Source: Hyperoplus lanceolatus (lineage: Eukaryota; Chordata; Actinopteri; Uranoscopiformes; Ammodytidae). Taken from it: DNA of 64,000 nt. The notes beneath the pieces were generated by a model that saw nothing but the letters and a program-made list of their open reading frames with translations, ran no database searches and was not told where the DNA came from. Numbering within the stretch: position 1 is the first letter of the stretch; each line of letters starts with the position of its first letter. This document shows, piece after piece, positions 49,640 to 63,042 of this stretch. The stretch covers positions 32,002,698-32,066,697 of the forward strand of contig CM049397.1 in NCBI GenBank assembly GCA_026929865.2, in the 5' to 3' direction. Both the position numbers and the translations under genes were made by a program.

Positions 49640-52130
49640 AGTGGACGAGGGGGGGGTAGCAGGGTTAGCTCTGCGCCGCTAGCCACCTAGCATACGCGTT
49701 AGCTAGCACAGGCAGCAATGTGCATCTCGTTACGTTTTCACACACACAGTGTCGTTAAAACCCTAATGTAAGCGTGTCCATAAACACCACACATACCCAG
49801 TGTTACTATTCAACAACCCAAAGCAGCCTCATTTAGATTGAAGTGTATTTATTGAAGGACCGTTGTCGCTGTTTAGCTTGACAGTTGTCGCTCAGATGCT
49901 GCGATGCTAAAGCGATCAGCTGGTCGGGGGAAGCTAACTGAAGGTTGTGCGCTGTAATAATTTGGGTTTCATTTCATAATTCACTGACATTATAACCTAT
50001 TGTTTCCAGGCACGTTGCTTAGATGGGTCAATTTAACTCATTGCAGTCACTGGTAAACACATGACACCGGCGTGTATTCGCGAGGGGCTCAGCTACAGTC
50101 AGTGACGTTTGCTTTATAATTACTCGGCAATATTTCTTGATAATACTAATATTAATATGTGTTTTTTTAAAGCACTTGTCATACTAATAATACAGCTCAA
50201 ACTGCTTTATTAAATAGATATGACACGCACAGATCCCTTTACATAAAACAGCTGAGTCTTCGGTGAGCTATGTGTTGTTATTTTGTCATAATGATACTCA
50301 TAAACCTCATTTGTATTGTAACCTTTCATTCTAGAAATAGGCCATCAGCTCAAATTGCTTTATGAAATAAACATCACATGCAAAGGGTCCTTGACATTAT
50401 ATTACCTTAGAATAGAGAGTTGTTAATGACAACTAGCCTATAATAATAGCCTGTTAATGACACATTGCATTTGAATGGCACCTTTCATACAAGGACTGAT
50501 TCTCAAATAGCTTAACATTATTGGAATTACATACAGAGTCCTTAACATTAAACTAGAAATGGAAATAAAAACAGGGAGATAATGAACCAATGACGCAAGA
50601 AAATGAGATGCAAACTATACACATTTGATCAAGGAAGAAGCACAGATAAGATTAAATGAAGTGAACTGTTAATAATAGTGGCAAAATAGGATATGATTTT
50701 AAATGCAACAAAACAAAAGTCTTCAAGCGTTCCTCGTGAATTGATAAGCAGGGTTAAGAATCGCCAGTAAAAGCCAATGACTGATGTTATGGTGTGTGTG
50801 TGTGTGTCCGTGTGTGCGTGTGCGTGCGTTTCTGACTTAACTGAATTTCTGGGAAACACACTATAATACTTGAAACCAGTTGACTGGGGACAGCTTAGTG
50901 CAATTTGAAAAACAACACACACATTTAAAACTGTACAACATTTCAAAAGTGCAACTTGAAATCAATCAAGGAACATCTATTCAGACATTCCAGACACATT
51001 AAATCAGTCTCAGTCAACTATAACCTGCTTTTCCTTTACAACCTTGTTAAAATGTGTTTTTTAATGTCCAGGTTGGTTGGTTGTTTATTTGGGGTCTGAG
51101 ACACTCGTCTGCTACAAAAGGGCCACGGGGAACAACTTAATCTTTCCCAATTACATACCCTGCTTCACTTAATATTTCACACTGGCTTTGTTAGTTCCCA
51201 TCCCCATTCGGTCACACTCGCTAGCAGTGTAATAAGTGTAACACTTAGCTCAATTGTTTTTCTCTCGGTTGTCTCATCATTTTTCAAGCTTCACCTGCCC
51301 GAAAACTAAATCATTGCCCGAGTCATAACTTGCTGTTACAGATCTTTACGGACCTGTAATAGGGAACTTTGAACCCACCCGCACAGACACACTTATAGTA
51401 ATGTTAATTTGTATAGTACATTTATCTTCCAACACATTTGAAAACAAGGCCTTAAAAAGAACAGCTGAAATTGAAGAGCTTCGTGAGAGCTTGACCAAAT
51501 GCATAGGGCCTACTGCACGGCCACTGCATTGTAGAAGCCACATGGTTTTTTTCTTTCCAAAAGAATACAATTTAAAGGGATTTCACTTGGCAAATACAAG
51601 TTATCAAAACAGTAAAATGACCTCAGACAATGAGCATATTTAAGGAAAATGTATTTAAAAAAATATTATATTGAAGAAGTAATTCATTAATCAAAAATGT
51701 TTACCATTAACTTAAAAAAATGCCACTTAAAATCAATTAAACACCACTTTTGAATTAGATTCAAATGTATTTTCCTTAATTACTTGACTCACCTGAAATA
51801 TCGTCGGCTGCCAATCTTAGTATCCAGACTCCTGCCTTGAAACCATTGTGTTTTTATATTACATATAGTTTTGGCCATCTTAGCTAATAATTGGAAATGC
51901 CAACACCACCACGTAACCAAGACATGAATGGCTGTGGCCTCCAATAAAAACATCTACCTTGTTAAGGCATTGCATAGAGCTACAGATAGTCTAGTCATGC
52001 TGTCAACAACATTTAAAGTGGAATAAGTGATCATCATCGAAAATGTCTAAATCTAATATAAACATCTGATTAGTTGAACGCGTGGGCCGCATCGGCTGCA
52101 TTTAAATTGAGTTTCTTCCTTGCATACAGG
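49640..52130. other. Possible long intron, gene-free
   Basis: CpG-rich at the left edge, then AT-rich with a short TG run at 50795-50830. No exon recognised. Confidence 0.4.
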
Positions 52131-52132
52131 GC

Positions 52133-52135
<3 letters not shown>

Positions 52136-52187
<52 letters not shown>
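52136..52187 (+). repeat. (TG)n microsatellite
   Basis: About 26 TG units. Confidence 0.95.
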
Positions 52188-52189
<2 letters not shown>

Positions 52190-52974
52190 ACTTGGATGCT
52201 GGGGTTTTATGTCTTTTCATGTGTTTATAGGAGATGTTAATCCAATTAGGTGGCAGAAATACTGCTGAAGCCATAAATTGATTGACTTTTGGTCTTAAGT
52301 GCAGCCAGAACTAAACATATTTAATTAACTTGAACTTGAGAAAAAAATTATTTAAGAGTATGTTGTTAGTCATCCCTCACCAAAACTAAATAAAACCTTT
52401 GATACAAATTAAGCAGATTATTCCAATGACAACAACAATGAACGTCACCACACTCTTCATGCTTTTAAATTTACAAAACCAGGGAAGACTTAATTCTCTA
52501 CACTGGCAGTCCATTTAAAGAATACAAATAAAACTTGTTAGGCTGAACTGTTGGGCATGAAACTGAATTAAATTTATGGGAAAAGCATGAAAGCATAGAA
52601 ATCCGATTGCTGCAGCAAACTCAATAAAACCTCAATGTTTAAAGGTGACCTAATATCAAAAAGTTTTAACCCCCTGGCATGTAATAATAGAAAACAGAAT
52701 ATTGCCAAATGTTAAATTGCTAATCTCTGGTTCCAGGTGATGTAATCTCCATTGCTTCCCATTTCGCTGTGATGACTCAAATTGGCTGGTATTTGTTGTT
52801 GCGATGAAGTAAAGTCAAATCTTTAGCCTCAGGGCCTTTGCTTCCTTCTGCTTTTTTATCCTGCTGTGCTTTCATTGCTAACATCTAAACAGTTCAGTCA
52901 CTTGACTTCATAGATTCACTCTCCAGGGCTTTAAAACAAGGTTTTGCTGTATGATTTACTAAATACATACTCAA

Positions 52975-53085
52975 TTCAGTTTATTTAAGACAGGGACAGT
53001 GCAAATGAATAAAAGCACGATTAAACATGGGTTAAAAATAGGTACGGAATGAGCCAAAAGGCTACTTCATCTGTCCTTACTATCT
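52975..53085 (+). repeat. LINE-tail-like interspersed repeat
   Basis: AGACAGGGACAGTGCAAATG, AAAAATAGGT, GAGCCAAAAGGCTACTTCATC and CTGTCC occur in the order of a common teleost repeat tail. Confidence 0.45.
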
Positions 53086-53734
53086 ACATAGATCTACACA
53101 TGTAGTTTTTCTTTATGATTTGCTTATATTATTATATTTTACTAGCATTGTTCTTATATTTTTCAAGGAGAGATGCAGTAGTTGTTCCTGTATATGGCTT
53201 GACCATGACATACACATTACATTGAATTTTGTAATTTTTTAAGTCCCTTTATGTTTTACCAATGTCAGTAAATAACTGCTATACCTTATATGGAATTATA
53301 TCATGATTATTAGGTGATTCATATGACAATTGTTTAATTCTTATGAAACAGATACAGTATTAAGTAATTGGTGTGAGTGATTGGGAGCAAAAGTAACTGT
53401 TTGTTGTTGTTGAAGGTGCTAACTGCATCATTTGAAAATAGTTTTTAACCTGGGGCCATATTGGAAAAAGAATGGTTCTCATGAAATAGGACGAGACCAC
53501 ACACTATATTCAGAGAAGACTTAAATACGCAAAAAGATCAAAGATTATATTTTTATCTTTGGATTTCCCTGTCTGTGGTGGTATGGGAGCTGCAATGTGG
53601 ATTATGTGCCTTTTGTGAGAAGCTGGTTATTGATTAAGCGTACAATCTAGATCGCTACATTAAAATATGTAGCACAAGGCCAATGATTATTTCCCTCTCA
53701 ATGCACCAAGTGGGCTTTCTAATGATGCTTCACA

Positions 53735-53876
<142 letters not shown>

Positions 53877-54095
53877 CCATTTCAGACACCAGACTTCAGT
53901 TTCAGTTTAGCAGTTGTCATCTAAGTTGAGAAGTAGCAGCACGCAGTCAAAAACTGAGAGCGTATAACCATTAATTAGCCCCCAGGGAAAAGATATGCAC
54001 GTCATGAGCTCATGTTTACTTTTTTCACAAATTAGACTTAAATGATTTATTCTGGTAATTAGATAAACCTGGCGAATTCCATTAAACCCTTTAAA

Positions 54096-54250
54096 GGCAA
54101 GGCAAGGCAAGGCAAGTTTATTTATATAGCACAATTCAGACACAAGGCCACTCAAAGTGCTTTACAGAGGCAAGATAAAAATACATAAAACACATTATAA
54201 AACATTTAAAAGCGAATAAAAGAAGCAAATAGCAAATAAAAGAAGCAAAT
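54096..54250 (+). repeat. Teleost interspersed repeat, LINE-tail-like
   Basis: An AAGGC run, then GTTTATTTATATAGCACAAT and CTCAAAGTGCTTTACAGAG, a very common fish repeat end, followed by an A-rich tail of (AAAAGAAGCAAAT). Confidence 0.6.
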
Positions 54251-56130
54251 AAATAAATGCAACTATTTCCTCCCTTTCAAGTATTGTTTTTCTCAACTGC
54301 AGTATACACAGCTGTTGTAGAAAAGTGCTGAGCCTTCTAAAATAAAACAAATACCTCTGTGGTCTGTCTTATAGACCTGCGTCCTCATTAGGGATCAGGG
54401 AAGTCGTAAAGTAATGCTAGGTGAACAAATGTGTTGTTGGTTTTGGTGTTTTGATGGGGTAAGTTGCCTGTTAGAAAAAACATAGAATAAAGCATACGTT
54501 ATTGTTTTAATATTTTTATTTTGTTTATTACATATAACATCTGCAGTATACACAGCAGCTCATCAAAATGGAGGATATTTTGTTACATTTCCTTCTTTAT
54601 TTACCTCAAAATTGCACAAGTTAAAGGTTCAGTGTTTGTCAGCCTTAGGATCAGAGTGTAGCCTGTACATGAAACATATGTAATGGCTTATCTACTATAT
54701 GTTTTAATAGCAGTGGTGGTGTTTTACGAGACAGGGCTGAAAGGGGAGATATTTTCCCAACCGTTTATAGCTAGAGTATAATTGGCTGTTATCACAAACC
54801 TGACACTGGAGAGTTATAACTGCCTGGGACACTGACAATCTTATGATCACGTTTGTGGTTCATAGATATTACTGTTCATTAACAAAACAATTTATTTTAC
54901 TGCATTATTTGTGAACATATTGGATTATTTTGAACATTTCCCCTAAAACCGAATGGAAAACTAAAATTGTAATGCATGATTATCAGCTGCCCAGTTTGCA
55001 TAATAGGTTCAGTTTTAGGCAGAGCAGAGCTGTAATCACATCTGTACTGTACTGCAACCTGTATAGTGAGTCATACCTCCAGGCTCCTATAACACAACAG
55101 GACTATCTGGCTGCAGTTTTTAAGCATCTCTGTGGCATTGCAGATTTTTTTTCCCTTTCACGTGCATATTCAACCTTGCCTCTGGTGGTATGTTGAATTG
55201 AGTAGGAGATTGTCAAGAAGGCTTCATTCAGTAGAGGTGGATGATGGTCTTCATCTTCCCCTGCTGGCCTCATTTCCATACGGTGGCTTGAAACCACACT
55301 TCAATGTATTTCTTGGGGGGACCAGAAGACTCAGTGGTTCTCAGCGTGTTCCAATACATTTTCGAAATCTTCGGAAATTCTCAGACGCCAATTAAGAAGG
55401 TTATATGTGGATTTGAGCTTGGTATTCTTATTATGTTGGGATTTAATGATGGAAAGGGGGAAAAATGCCCAATGTAATTTTCTGAAGCGCAAGGTGGCAT
55501 TTTCACATGGGCTGCTTTTTTCTAATCAACCAAAAGATAATCAATTTACAATTCTATAAACACAGAAAATAAGACAAATAAAAAGTAAAGTTTGACACTT
55601 TTGACATATTTTAATTGAAATGAATAAGTCAAAATAGTTGCAGATTGATTTTCTTTCAATTAAGTAACGATAAATTGAATTCCAGCTCTAGTATTCTGTT
55701 TCAAAGACATGCTTGGATTACATAATATGATACATTAAGAGATAATCAGAAAGATGCATTAGATAACAACATATCAGTCCCTTTTGTGTATTTGTGAACA
55801 CATGTAAGGTTGAGCGACTTCTCCAGAGAAACCTTTCCATTCCCTACATGTGTCTAAAAGAAGCCATGATAATGCAAAGTTAATGTGAACCCACTGAGCC
55901 TGGATGTACATAATGACGGCTAAATGAATTTTTTATGTTGCTCGCTGCTGTGAGTTATGCATATCCCTCCCCCCCATTTTCTGGTCTAAAATGGTACGAT
56001 CCTCTTGCTGTGATGGCCACAGTCCCCTCAACACTCCACTCTCTCCCTCCTCCCCTCCCCTCCTCTTCCTCCAAAGCTCTGTGCGCCCAGCCCGGTGTCA
56101 GGGGGAGATCAGCTGTGCCAGTCCCGGCAG
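54251..56130. other. Gene-free DNA
   Basis: No exon is recognised. From about 55965 it becomes C-rich with CT runs. Confidence 0.45.
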
Positions 56131-56132
56131 GC

Positions 56133-56214
56133 CACACACACACAGACTCTCTCACACACACACACACATATACACAAACACCCCCCCCCCCCCCACACAC
56201 ACACACACACACAG
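56133..56214 (+). repeat. Compound CA / C-rich microsatellite
   Basis: CA runs separated by CTCT, TATA and a run of about 14 C. Confidence 0.85.
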
Positions 56215-56442
56215 CACGCTGGCTGGCTGGCGAACAAAGCCCCTGGCACTGCCAATGAAGACAAGCTCCATGCCTCCGAGTTTAGCCTCTCCTCTTTTCA
56301 GTTCCGCCGTGAGGGGAAAGGCATGACACTGCTATTGACGCCTTCCCTTATCCGAAAGAAACAGGGATTGTTTTGGTGGAACTCTTGGTTCATATAGTGG
56401 AATATTTTTTTATGTATGTTCTGCAACTGCTGAGTGCTTGAG

Positions 56443-56471
56443 ATGCTGGCGGAGCGCAGAGAAAACAGCAG
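56443..56471 (+). CDS. Candidate short first coding exon (RBFOX-like form)
   Basis: ATG opens MLAERRENS plus AG and is followed at once by a donor GTAGGG, so it ends in phase 2 and would complete an Arg with a G in the next exon. RBFOX1 has an alternative first coding exon, MNCEREQLR, of the same length, the same phase and the same split Arg. In human, TIMP2 and RBFOX3 lie on the same chromosome arm, though gene order there does not match this window simply. There is no second exon within the window to confirm the reading, and a nine-codon ORF next to a GT occurs by chance. Treat it as a hypothesis. Confidence 0.25.
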
Positions 56472-56473
56472 GT

Positions 56474-59400
56474 AGGGACCGGAGCATCATGCTGCTGCTA
56501 AGCTTGTCTCCGCGGTGACCAAGGAGTTTGTTTACTGATAGTGGCCACCCTGACCTTGGTGGCTACAATATAGAAAAACATGTTTGTTGTTATTATGTAT
56601 GTTATACTGCCTGAGTCATTCATTTAAATGCGTCGTCAACATTAAGTGCAGTTTGGTAGATGCTTACAACCACAGTGACTTGAGTGCAGTCGTGTAATAT
56701 AAGCTTTGATTACCATCGCTACCTCCATCGTGCAGTGACGGATGAAACAGTCGGGAGCATCTGGATATGTAACAAAATACCATGATGTCTGGAGAGACAT
56801 TGGGAGAAGCAAAGGCTCGCTAGGGCAACATTTATCTGTAATGATCTGAACAGTGATGACTTTTTATCCGGTAGATTCTTTTTGTAAGAAAAATCTTTGT
56901 ATATAGCATGCCATTGGTATGTAGTTAAACACAATGGTCCCTGTCTGATGTATTTTCTTCAAGAGAGTCACTGATTTCAAAGATGAAAAATCTTGTTGTT
57001 GATGTGAAAATTGAGGAGCACAACATATCATTCAGGAATAACATTCTTTTCAATTGAATCAAGCATCCATGTTTAATTTTGTTATTTAATATCTTGAAGC
57101 AAAAAAACTAGACTTGTGGTCAAAGCAAAAGCTGGGTTTGAGAGGTTGAGAAGCAGGCACCTTTTGATGTTACACATTGAAACATGATAGACACTGTCAT
57201 GGCAGGTAACAGCCAGGGTCCACTTCAGTCCACATTCTAACACCTTGTTGTCTATCTGTTTCGAGGATAACGCTGTGAAACGTTTTCAATTGGGTTGTAG
57301 CTACATTTAGGGTAGAGGGGTTATTCATATGGACCACCAAAACACACACATTTAAAGGGTAATAATATTTAAATGTCTCATTTCTACATGAATATTATAG
57401 TTTTGATTAAAAAAATATCTGCTTTCCTCCCACTAGGCCTGACATTTCTGTAATTATACCATTTTGTATTTTTGGCTGCTGGCATCTAGTCATTTTGAAC
57501 GAGAGCGAGTTGTCATGGATACTATTCAGTGATACAACTGAATGACACATTACTGAAAAAAGACGACGCTGGCAACCTTGCAAGGCAAAAATACTCTTTT
57601 TACTTGTTAGGTAAAAGGTTAGTAGTGGTTTTTCAAAGAAATAATTGAACCTATTGTCTTCCAGTCTCAAGCTGTAGCACCTCAGCTTCCATCATTTACA
57701 ATGATACAATTTTATCTGCTATAACAGCTGGGAGAAGAGTCACCAGTAGAATTTACTAGCATTTTGGCTTGTGGTTGGTGGTAATAGCCCGTGTTGATGA
57801 CACCATAGGTGTTGTTTGCTAAAGGCCTAAATGGATCCAGTTAGGAGGTGGCTGTCAACTCTTCTCCTGTCCAGACATGTTTGGTATTAGAGCATTTCTT
57901 GCCCTTCTGGTTCTTGTAACGCTCCTACTGGTTAGGTAATAGGCATCAGCTGTTAAGTTCAGGTTGTTTGTATAGGTGATGATTTTCAAATGTCTCTGGG
58001 TGTCGGAATATGTTTTACTGCTTTTTCTAGAGGCTTAGTAAGCTAACAAGGGAAAGTATGAAATGGTAGATTATGTGTCGCAAAGGCTTGTAGAGGAGAC
58101 AGTTTGTCACCCACAGCCAAACTGAAGTAACATTTGGCTGGAAGTTGGTGTGAATTCACCCCCCTGCCTACACAGCCTTTTACTTTCTTTTGAATTAGCA
58201 TTTTGTTTGGTTTCATCTAGCTCCTGTCAACCCAGTTTCTTCTCCTTTAGTGGAGCTCCCCAGTTTCCACCACAGCTACCCCCGTAAACTGTCAAAGCGG
58301 GAGACATTTCTCTGATTACATCACCTTCTCCGGAGGAACAACTAACGCAGGCCCTTTGAAGAATTTGGGCTTTTTTCACAGCTTTTTTTTTCATCTCCCA
58401 GGAGTTAGCGCTAACTCTGCAAGACGTTCATTGAAGCTGGCGCCCGGGTAAAGAGAATGCTTTGAAAAAGACTGGAAGGCCAAGAAAGCAAGCAAGCTCA
58501 GTTCCCCCAACTGCAAAGGAGATGCCATTCCATTGATGCCACTGACTCATTACTCTCTTCGGTTCAGCCGGGGAGAAAAAAATACATGGTTTGATGCAGC
58601 TTCTTCCTTTAAAATGGATGGATTATGGCTTATATAGCATAGCAGAATCAGGGATGCTCACCGTTTTTGGTTTTGTGTAGTGCTCTAAAAACATATTGTT
58701 GGCTTTAAATTGGTAATCGTTTTGTATATTGATGGTGCTCTGGGTATCTAATCATTAAAGCTGCTATCTTAATCCTCTGTATGCGATAAAGGTTGATTGA
58801 GCATGCTACAAATTCGCATCAGGGCAGATGGAAGAGTAATGGGCCAGCGAGGGCTAAACTTGTTTGGTGGTATTGGGATATAATAAATTCCATGTCACGT
58901 CCCAAGCTGCTCAATGGCAGTGTTGGAGATAACGACAGCATCATGTGGACGCTGTGCCAAGAATCTAAATAGCTTGCGCATACAATTCTTATGGTTTCTG
59001 AATGGTTTCCAGCTTCCTTGAGGTGACATTAATTCTCCCGCAAACACATTTTGGATAAACAGATAAGGTGGCCTCATATATAACTGGGAGGAAGAGGGCT
59101 CTGTGTTGCCAAAAGGTGTGGGCATGTTTTTCCTGGCTAGGTTTCCGGATCTGAAATTAAAAAATTGGATCATGTTGATTTAGAGACAAACGCTTGAAAT
59201 AGAGCACTGACTCCCCAAAAATCCTGCAGATATATTTTTTGGTCCAACACATTTTTCTTTGCCCAGTAGTTAATCTATTCATAATAGCTGTATGTACAAT
59301 TACACACGCTACTGTCTTGTGAGTATAATTTAGTTTTTCGAGGAACCTCTTCTTTTATTCAAACCAGACTTGATAAATAATGGATAGGAATCCAAATTTG

Positions 59401-60280
59401 GAGTTTTTAGGCAAAGCTATACACCTCCCTGAGATAAAATAATCAGATGAAGCTGCACCACCAAGACTGTAATTAATGCACCCGAAATGTATTTTCCATG
59501 ACTCTTCAGTTTCAGTTTTGGAGTTCACCCAAGAGCCTATAGTCTTAAAAGGTGTAGATACAGATTTTAAACTTACATGATGTGTCCTGGGCCTATAGGT
59601 TATGTGGTTATGCGGGGATTCTCAATGCTTACCAAGTAGGTGGAGTGACTTCTAATCCTGCATTTGTCCGCGGATCACTGCGTCTCTCCTTTTGTTGATT
59701 TTCCAGCTCCGCCTTATGCCGAGTCTTATGACATGTGTTTGCTCCGGTTTGTGGTCCCCGGCCCTGCTGAGCTCCGACTCTACCATTCTCTCACAGCCTC
59801 TTTTTCTGCCTCAGTGACTCGCTGTTAGATCGGGCCCAGCAGCAGTACAGCAGCAGTGTTTAACAGTCAGCATTGTTCAGAAATAAATGCTGGCTTTGAT
59901 CTAAGGTAGTAAGGCCACATTATAGTACAAAGAAATGTAGGTGGGTTGTGTCGTCTTCTTGAATAGAGATTAAAGGATAATTCCTGACTTTGAATTTAGT
60001 GTCAATTGTGCTCTTTTTAAACAGAGCCCCCCTGGCTCACCAAACTGATTTTGATAGATAAAACAAAGACCAAAAATGACATTATTATCCTTTCTAAATA
60101 CCCATCATGGTCCATAGACTGATTGAACTTTAAATCTCATCTCTACCTTTAGAGAATGATTGTCAAATTCAACGTGTTTCCCCATTGAAAAGGTTTTCAT
60201 TGTCTTCAAAGTGAACAAGGTGATAAGTCGATCAAATGCTGAGAGACTTTAACGCATCTCTGCTTAATAATGTAGAATGT
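56474..60280. other. Gene-free DNA, possible intron
   Basis: No exon or classified repeat recognised. It is locally more GC-rich at 58210-58520 and 59680-59840 without a supported reading frame. Confidence 0.45.
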
Positions 60281-60470
60281 GCAGCGCTCGTAGCTCAGTG
60301 GGTAGGGCGTCCCCCCACCCCCATGCCCAGGTCCCGCAGCAGACCCGGGTTCGAATCCGGGCCTGGGTCAGTTCTCTGCATGTCCTCTCCTCTTTGCCCC
60401 ATTTCAACTCTGTCAACTATATGTCTAATAAAGCAAAAATGCCCCAAAAATTATCTTTAAAAATGTACCA
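60281..60470 (+). repeat. tRNA-derived SINE, well preserved
   Basis: GCGCTCGTAGCTCAGTGGGT contains the A box and GGGTTCGAATCCGGGC the B box. The body has CATGTCCTCTCC, CCCATTTCAACTCTGTC, AATAAAGC and the tail AAAATGCCCCAAAAATTATC. No acceptor stem pairs across it, so it is not a tRNA gene. Confidence 0.85.
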
Positions 60471-62018
60471 TATGTGAGCAAAAGACTATGCACTTGCACT
60501 GTCAGTTTTACCTGTATCTTTTATAACCCCCCCTTGTGACCCCCACCAAATGACCTTTTAGATTGTTTGGCAGAGTTGTAGGAAGAATTCTCCAGGTTAG
60601 ATCAGGATCTATTTTTAATAATTACACCAAGTTTTAGTGAACGACACCCAGGGGGAATCTCCAAACCAAAACATGTCCAAAGAAGCTCCAACAACTTTCC
60701 ATCCTTCCTTCCTGTCTGTGTTTTTTCTTTTTCTTTTTCTTCCAACTTCCAGCTTCAAACAATGAATTTGGGAACCTGGCCCACTGGGCTGCTGGATATT
60801 TTTATAAACCAGCCACAGGCCAACCGCTTCTGCTTTTTCAGATTCTCATTTTCATGACAAGATTTTCTCCTTGACTGGCAGCTTTTCAACTGGCTTGTCT
60901 GTGGCTCAGCCCGAGTTTACCACTTTAGCCAACAGCTGAACACTGTTTTTTCTGCTGATGCTGCTGAGGCTAGTATAGTTCATGTAGATCACGTTATTAC
61001 CCAGGTGTTGCTGTGCTGGCTTGGGAGATTTTTCAGTAGATCCTACTAGGCCTTTTCTTAAAGCTTTGCCCAGCTTTATGTGTTGTGTGTATGTTTGTTT
61101 CACTACTGCCAATGGTCTGCCCAATTCTCCTGTGGAGAATTTGTTTTGTTTTTAGTTTTGACAAGGACTTTGTCAATTATCTTAGATTACTATGGTATGA
61201 ATGAAAGAGCAATAGACAATCAAACACAAAAGGGGAAGGATGTTAGCAGTGCAGATAGCTGATAAGGCTGGCCTCCAATCAGTGTTATTACAAGTCAGAA
61301 TGGTAATAAACCTGTACTGCCGTGAACTTAATATTAATGGGTAACGCTAAGGATAAATAATCGCTTCATATTCATGCAACTAGTTTCTAGTAGCTATAAC
61401 TTTTTGATTGAAAAGGTGTCATTCGGTGGTCTTAAACTGTATTTCAAAAAAGATTAAAAAAGTTAATGGATTTGGTGAAATTGTTGTTTTCAGACACATG
61501 AAACAGTATTCATATGGTGAAGACTTTTCGTGTTCTAACTAATACAAATTGCTTAGTCTCAATCGTTTAGTATGAAGTCAAAATTGAGGACTAATTTATT
61601 TGGGAAACTCGTCAGTTCTGCTGGAAGACTGCATCTTGACTAGGTTATCTCAAACTGTGCATACTGTTAGCTGTTCAATCTGATAACCGTTTTATGGTGT
61701 TGTTTGCTGATAATGACCGTCCCAGTTGGCCTACATTAGCAGTAGAGAAACAAAACCAAATACATTTTTAATTGCATCTGGCACATAAACAGCCATCAGC
61801 ATTGTAAATATAACCCCAGATGCTCATCATCCATCCCAAATTAATATTGCAGACTATGTACTTTTTCAACTTCATGGATTCTAAGTATATTAGTTAAATT
61901 TGTTCATCTGTCTTAGTTAATCTGACATGGTCTTGCTGCTTCCTGTGGCTGAAAGGACTTCATCTTTTGCATTCACTTCCTCTTATAAGTGGAGCGAAAG
62001 TGGAGCTGTAGTCATCAG
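60471..62018. other. Gene-free DNA
   Basis: Nothing recognised. Confidence 0.45.
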
Positions 62019-62021
62019 TTA

Positions 62022-63039
62022 GGGTGTATTCACACTGGGAAAGTCTGCTAGTTCACTTGCTTTGGTCCAGACCAAATAGAGTTTTGATTTTTTTTGTTTG
62101 GTGTGGTCCACTTTCATATTGCCCCTTTTGCAAGTGAACCAGCATTACGAAGCAAAACCAGACGTGATCTGAGGTTATTCATTCATTGGACAGACATTCT
62201 GGGGTGGAGAGAAACAGGAAGCACGAAGTTAAAACTGCGAAATATATATCATTGATATAATATGGGGTTAAACATAATAAAATGGCCTACATCTAGCCTA
62301 TAAATAAAGAGGAAAAACATCAAATTATTTTTGTTTCATATGGTTATAATATGTAGCCCTATGTCAATGCCACGTTAGTTGGCTTGTAGCCTACAATGTG
62401 AAACATAATTTTTACTGTATTTTTGGTGCTGGACGCACGTCACGCGAGAAGAATAGGCTCAAGCTGACACTCAGCTGATTAAACTGTGTATCAGCTGGGT
62501 CGGCGCAGTTCAGCTCCAAACTGATACGGGGATAGTATTGACGGTCCCGTACATGGAAAGCAAAATAAAAACACACACTTCTTGCGCAGCGTGAACCTGT
62601 TGGCACTGTGCGAGAGACGCTCCCCTCTCCTTCATCTGATCGCTGAACACATTCAGCATGTTTACGCGTCCTCTCGATCAAATGTAATATATTGTTCTGG
62701 GCTCCCGGTCAAACCACAACGTATCGTCCTAATAATGGCGACAACAACACTTTCCCATAATGTGAAGCTGACGGCTATTTATTAAGAAAGATAAGACACA
62801 GTGCCTCCTGCATTTGGGTCGGATCGAGTCCGGACAAATTCACACCACAAACGAACTGCAGCAGAGTGCGTTTGGAAACGCACCGAGACTACCTCTTCAG
62901 CTGGGTCTCGGAGCGTTTGTTTGGTCCGCCCCCGAGTGCGATTGCTGTATTCACACCTGCCTGAAAGATGCGCACCGAAGGCAGAAGTGCATCTGAGTTT
63001 GTTTCAACCGAACTAAACACGGCATGTGTGAATACACCC
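62022..63039. mobile_element. PIF/Harbinger-like non-autonomous element, 1018 bp
   Basis: TTA stands on both sides (62019-62021 and 63040-63042). The ends GGGTGTATTCACAC and GTGTGAATACACCC are perfect inverted repeats, a typical fish Harbinger terminus. No transposase is evident. Open frames inside it are by-products. Confidence 0.9.
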
Positions 63040-63042
63040 TTA

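Noticed and set aside
60285-60360. tRNA gene with A and B boxes
   Set aside because: There is no pairing acceptor stem, the spacing is interrupted by a C-rich insert, and a SINE body and tail follow.
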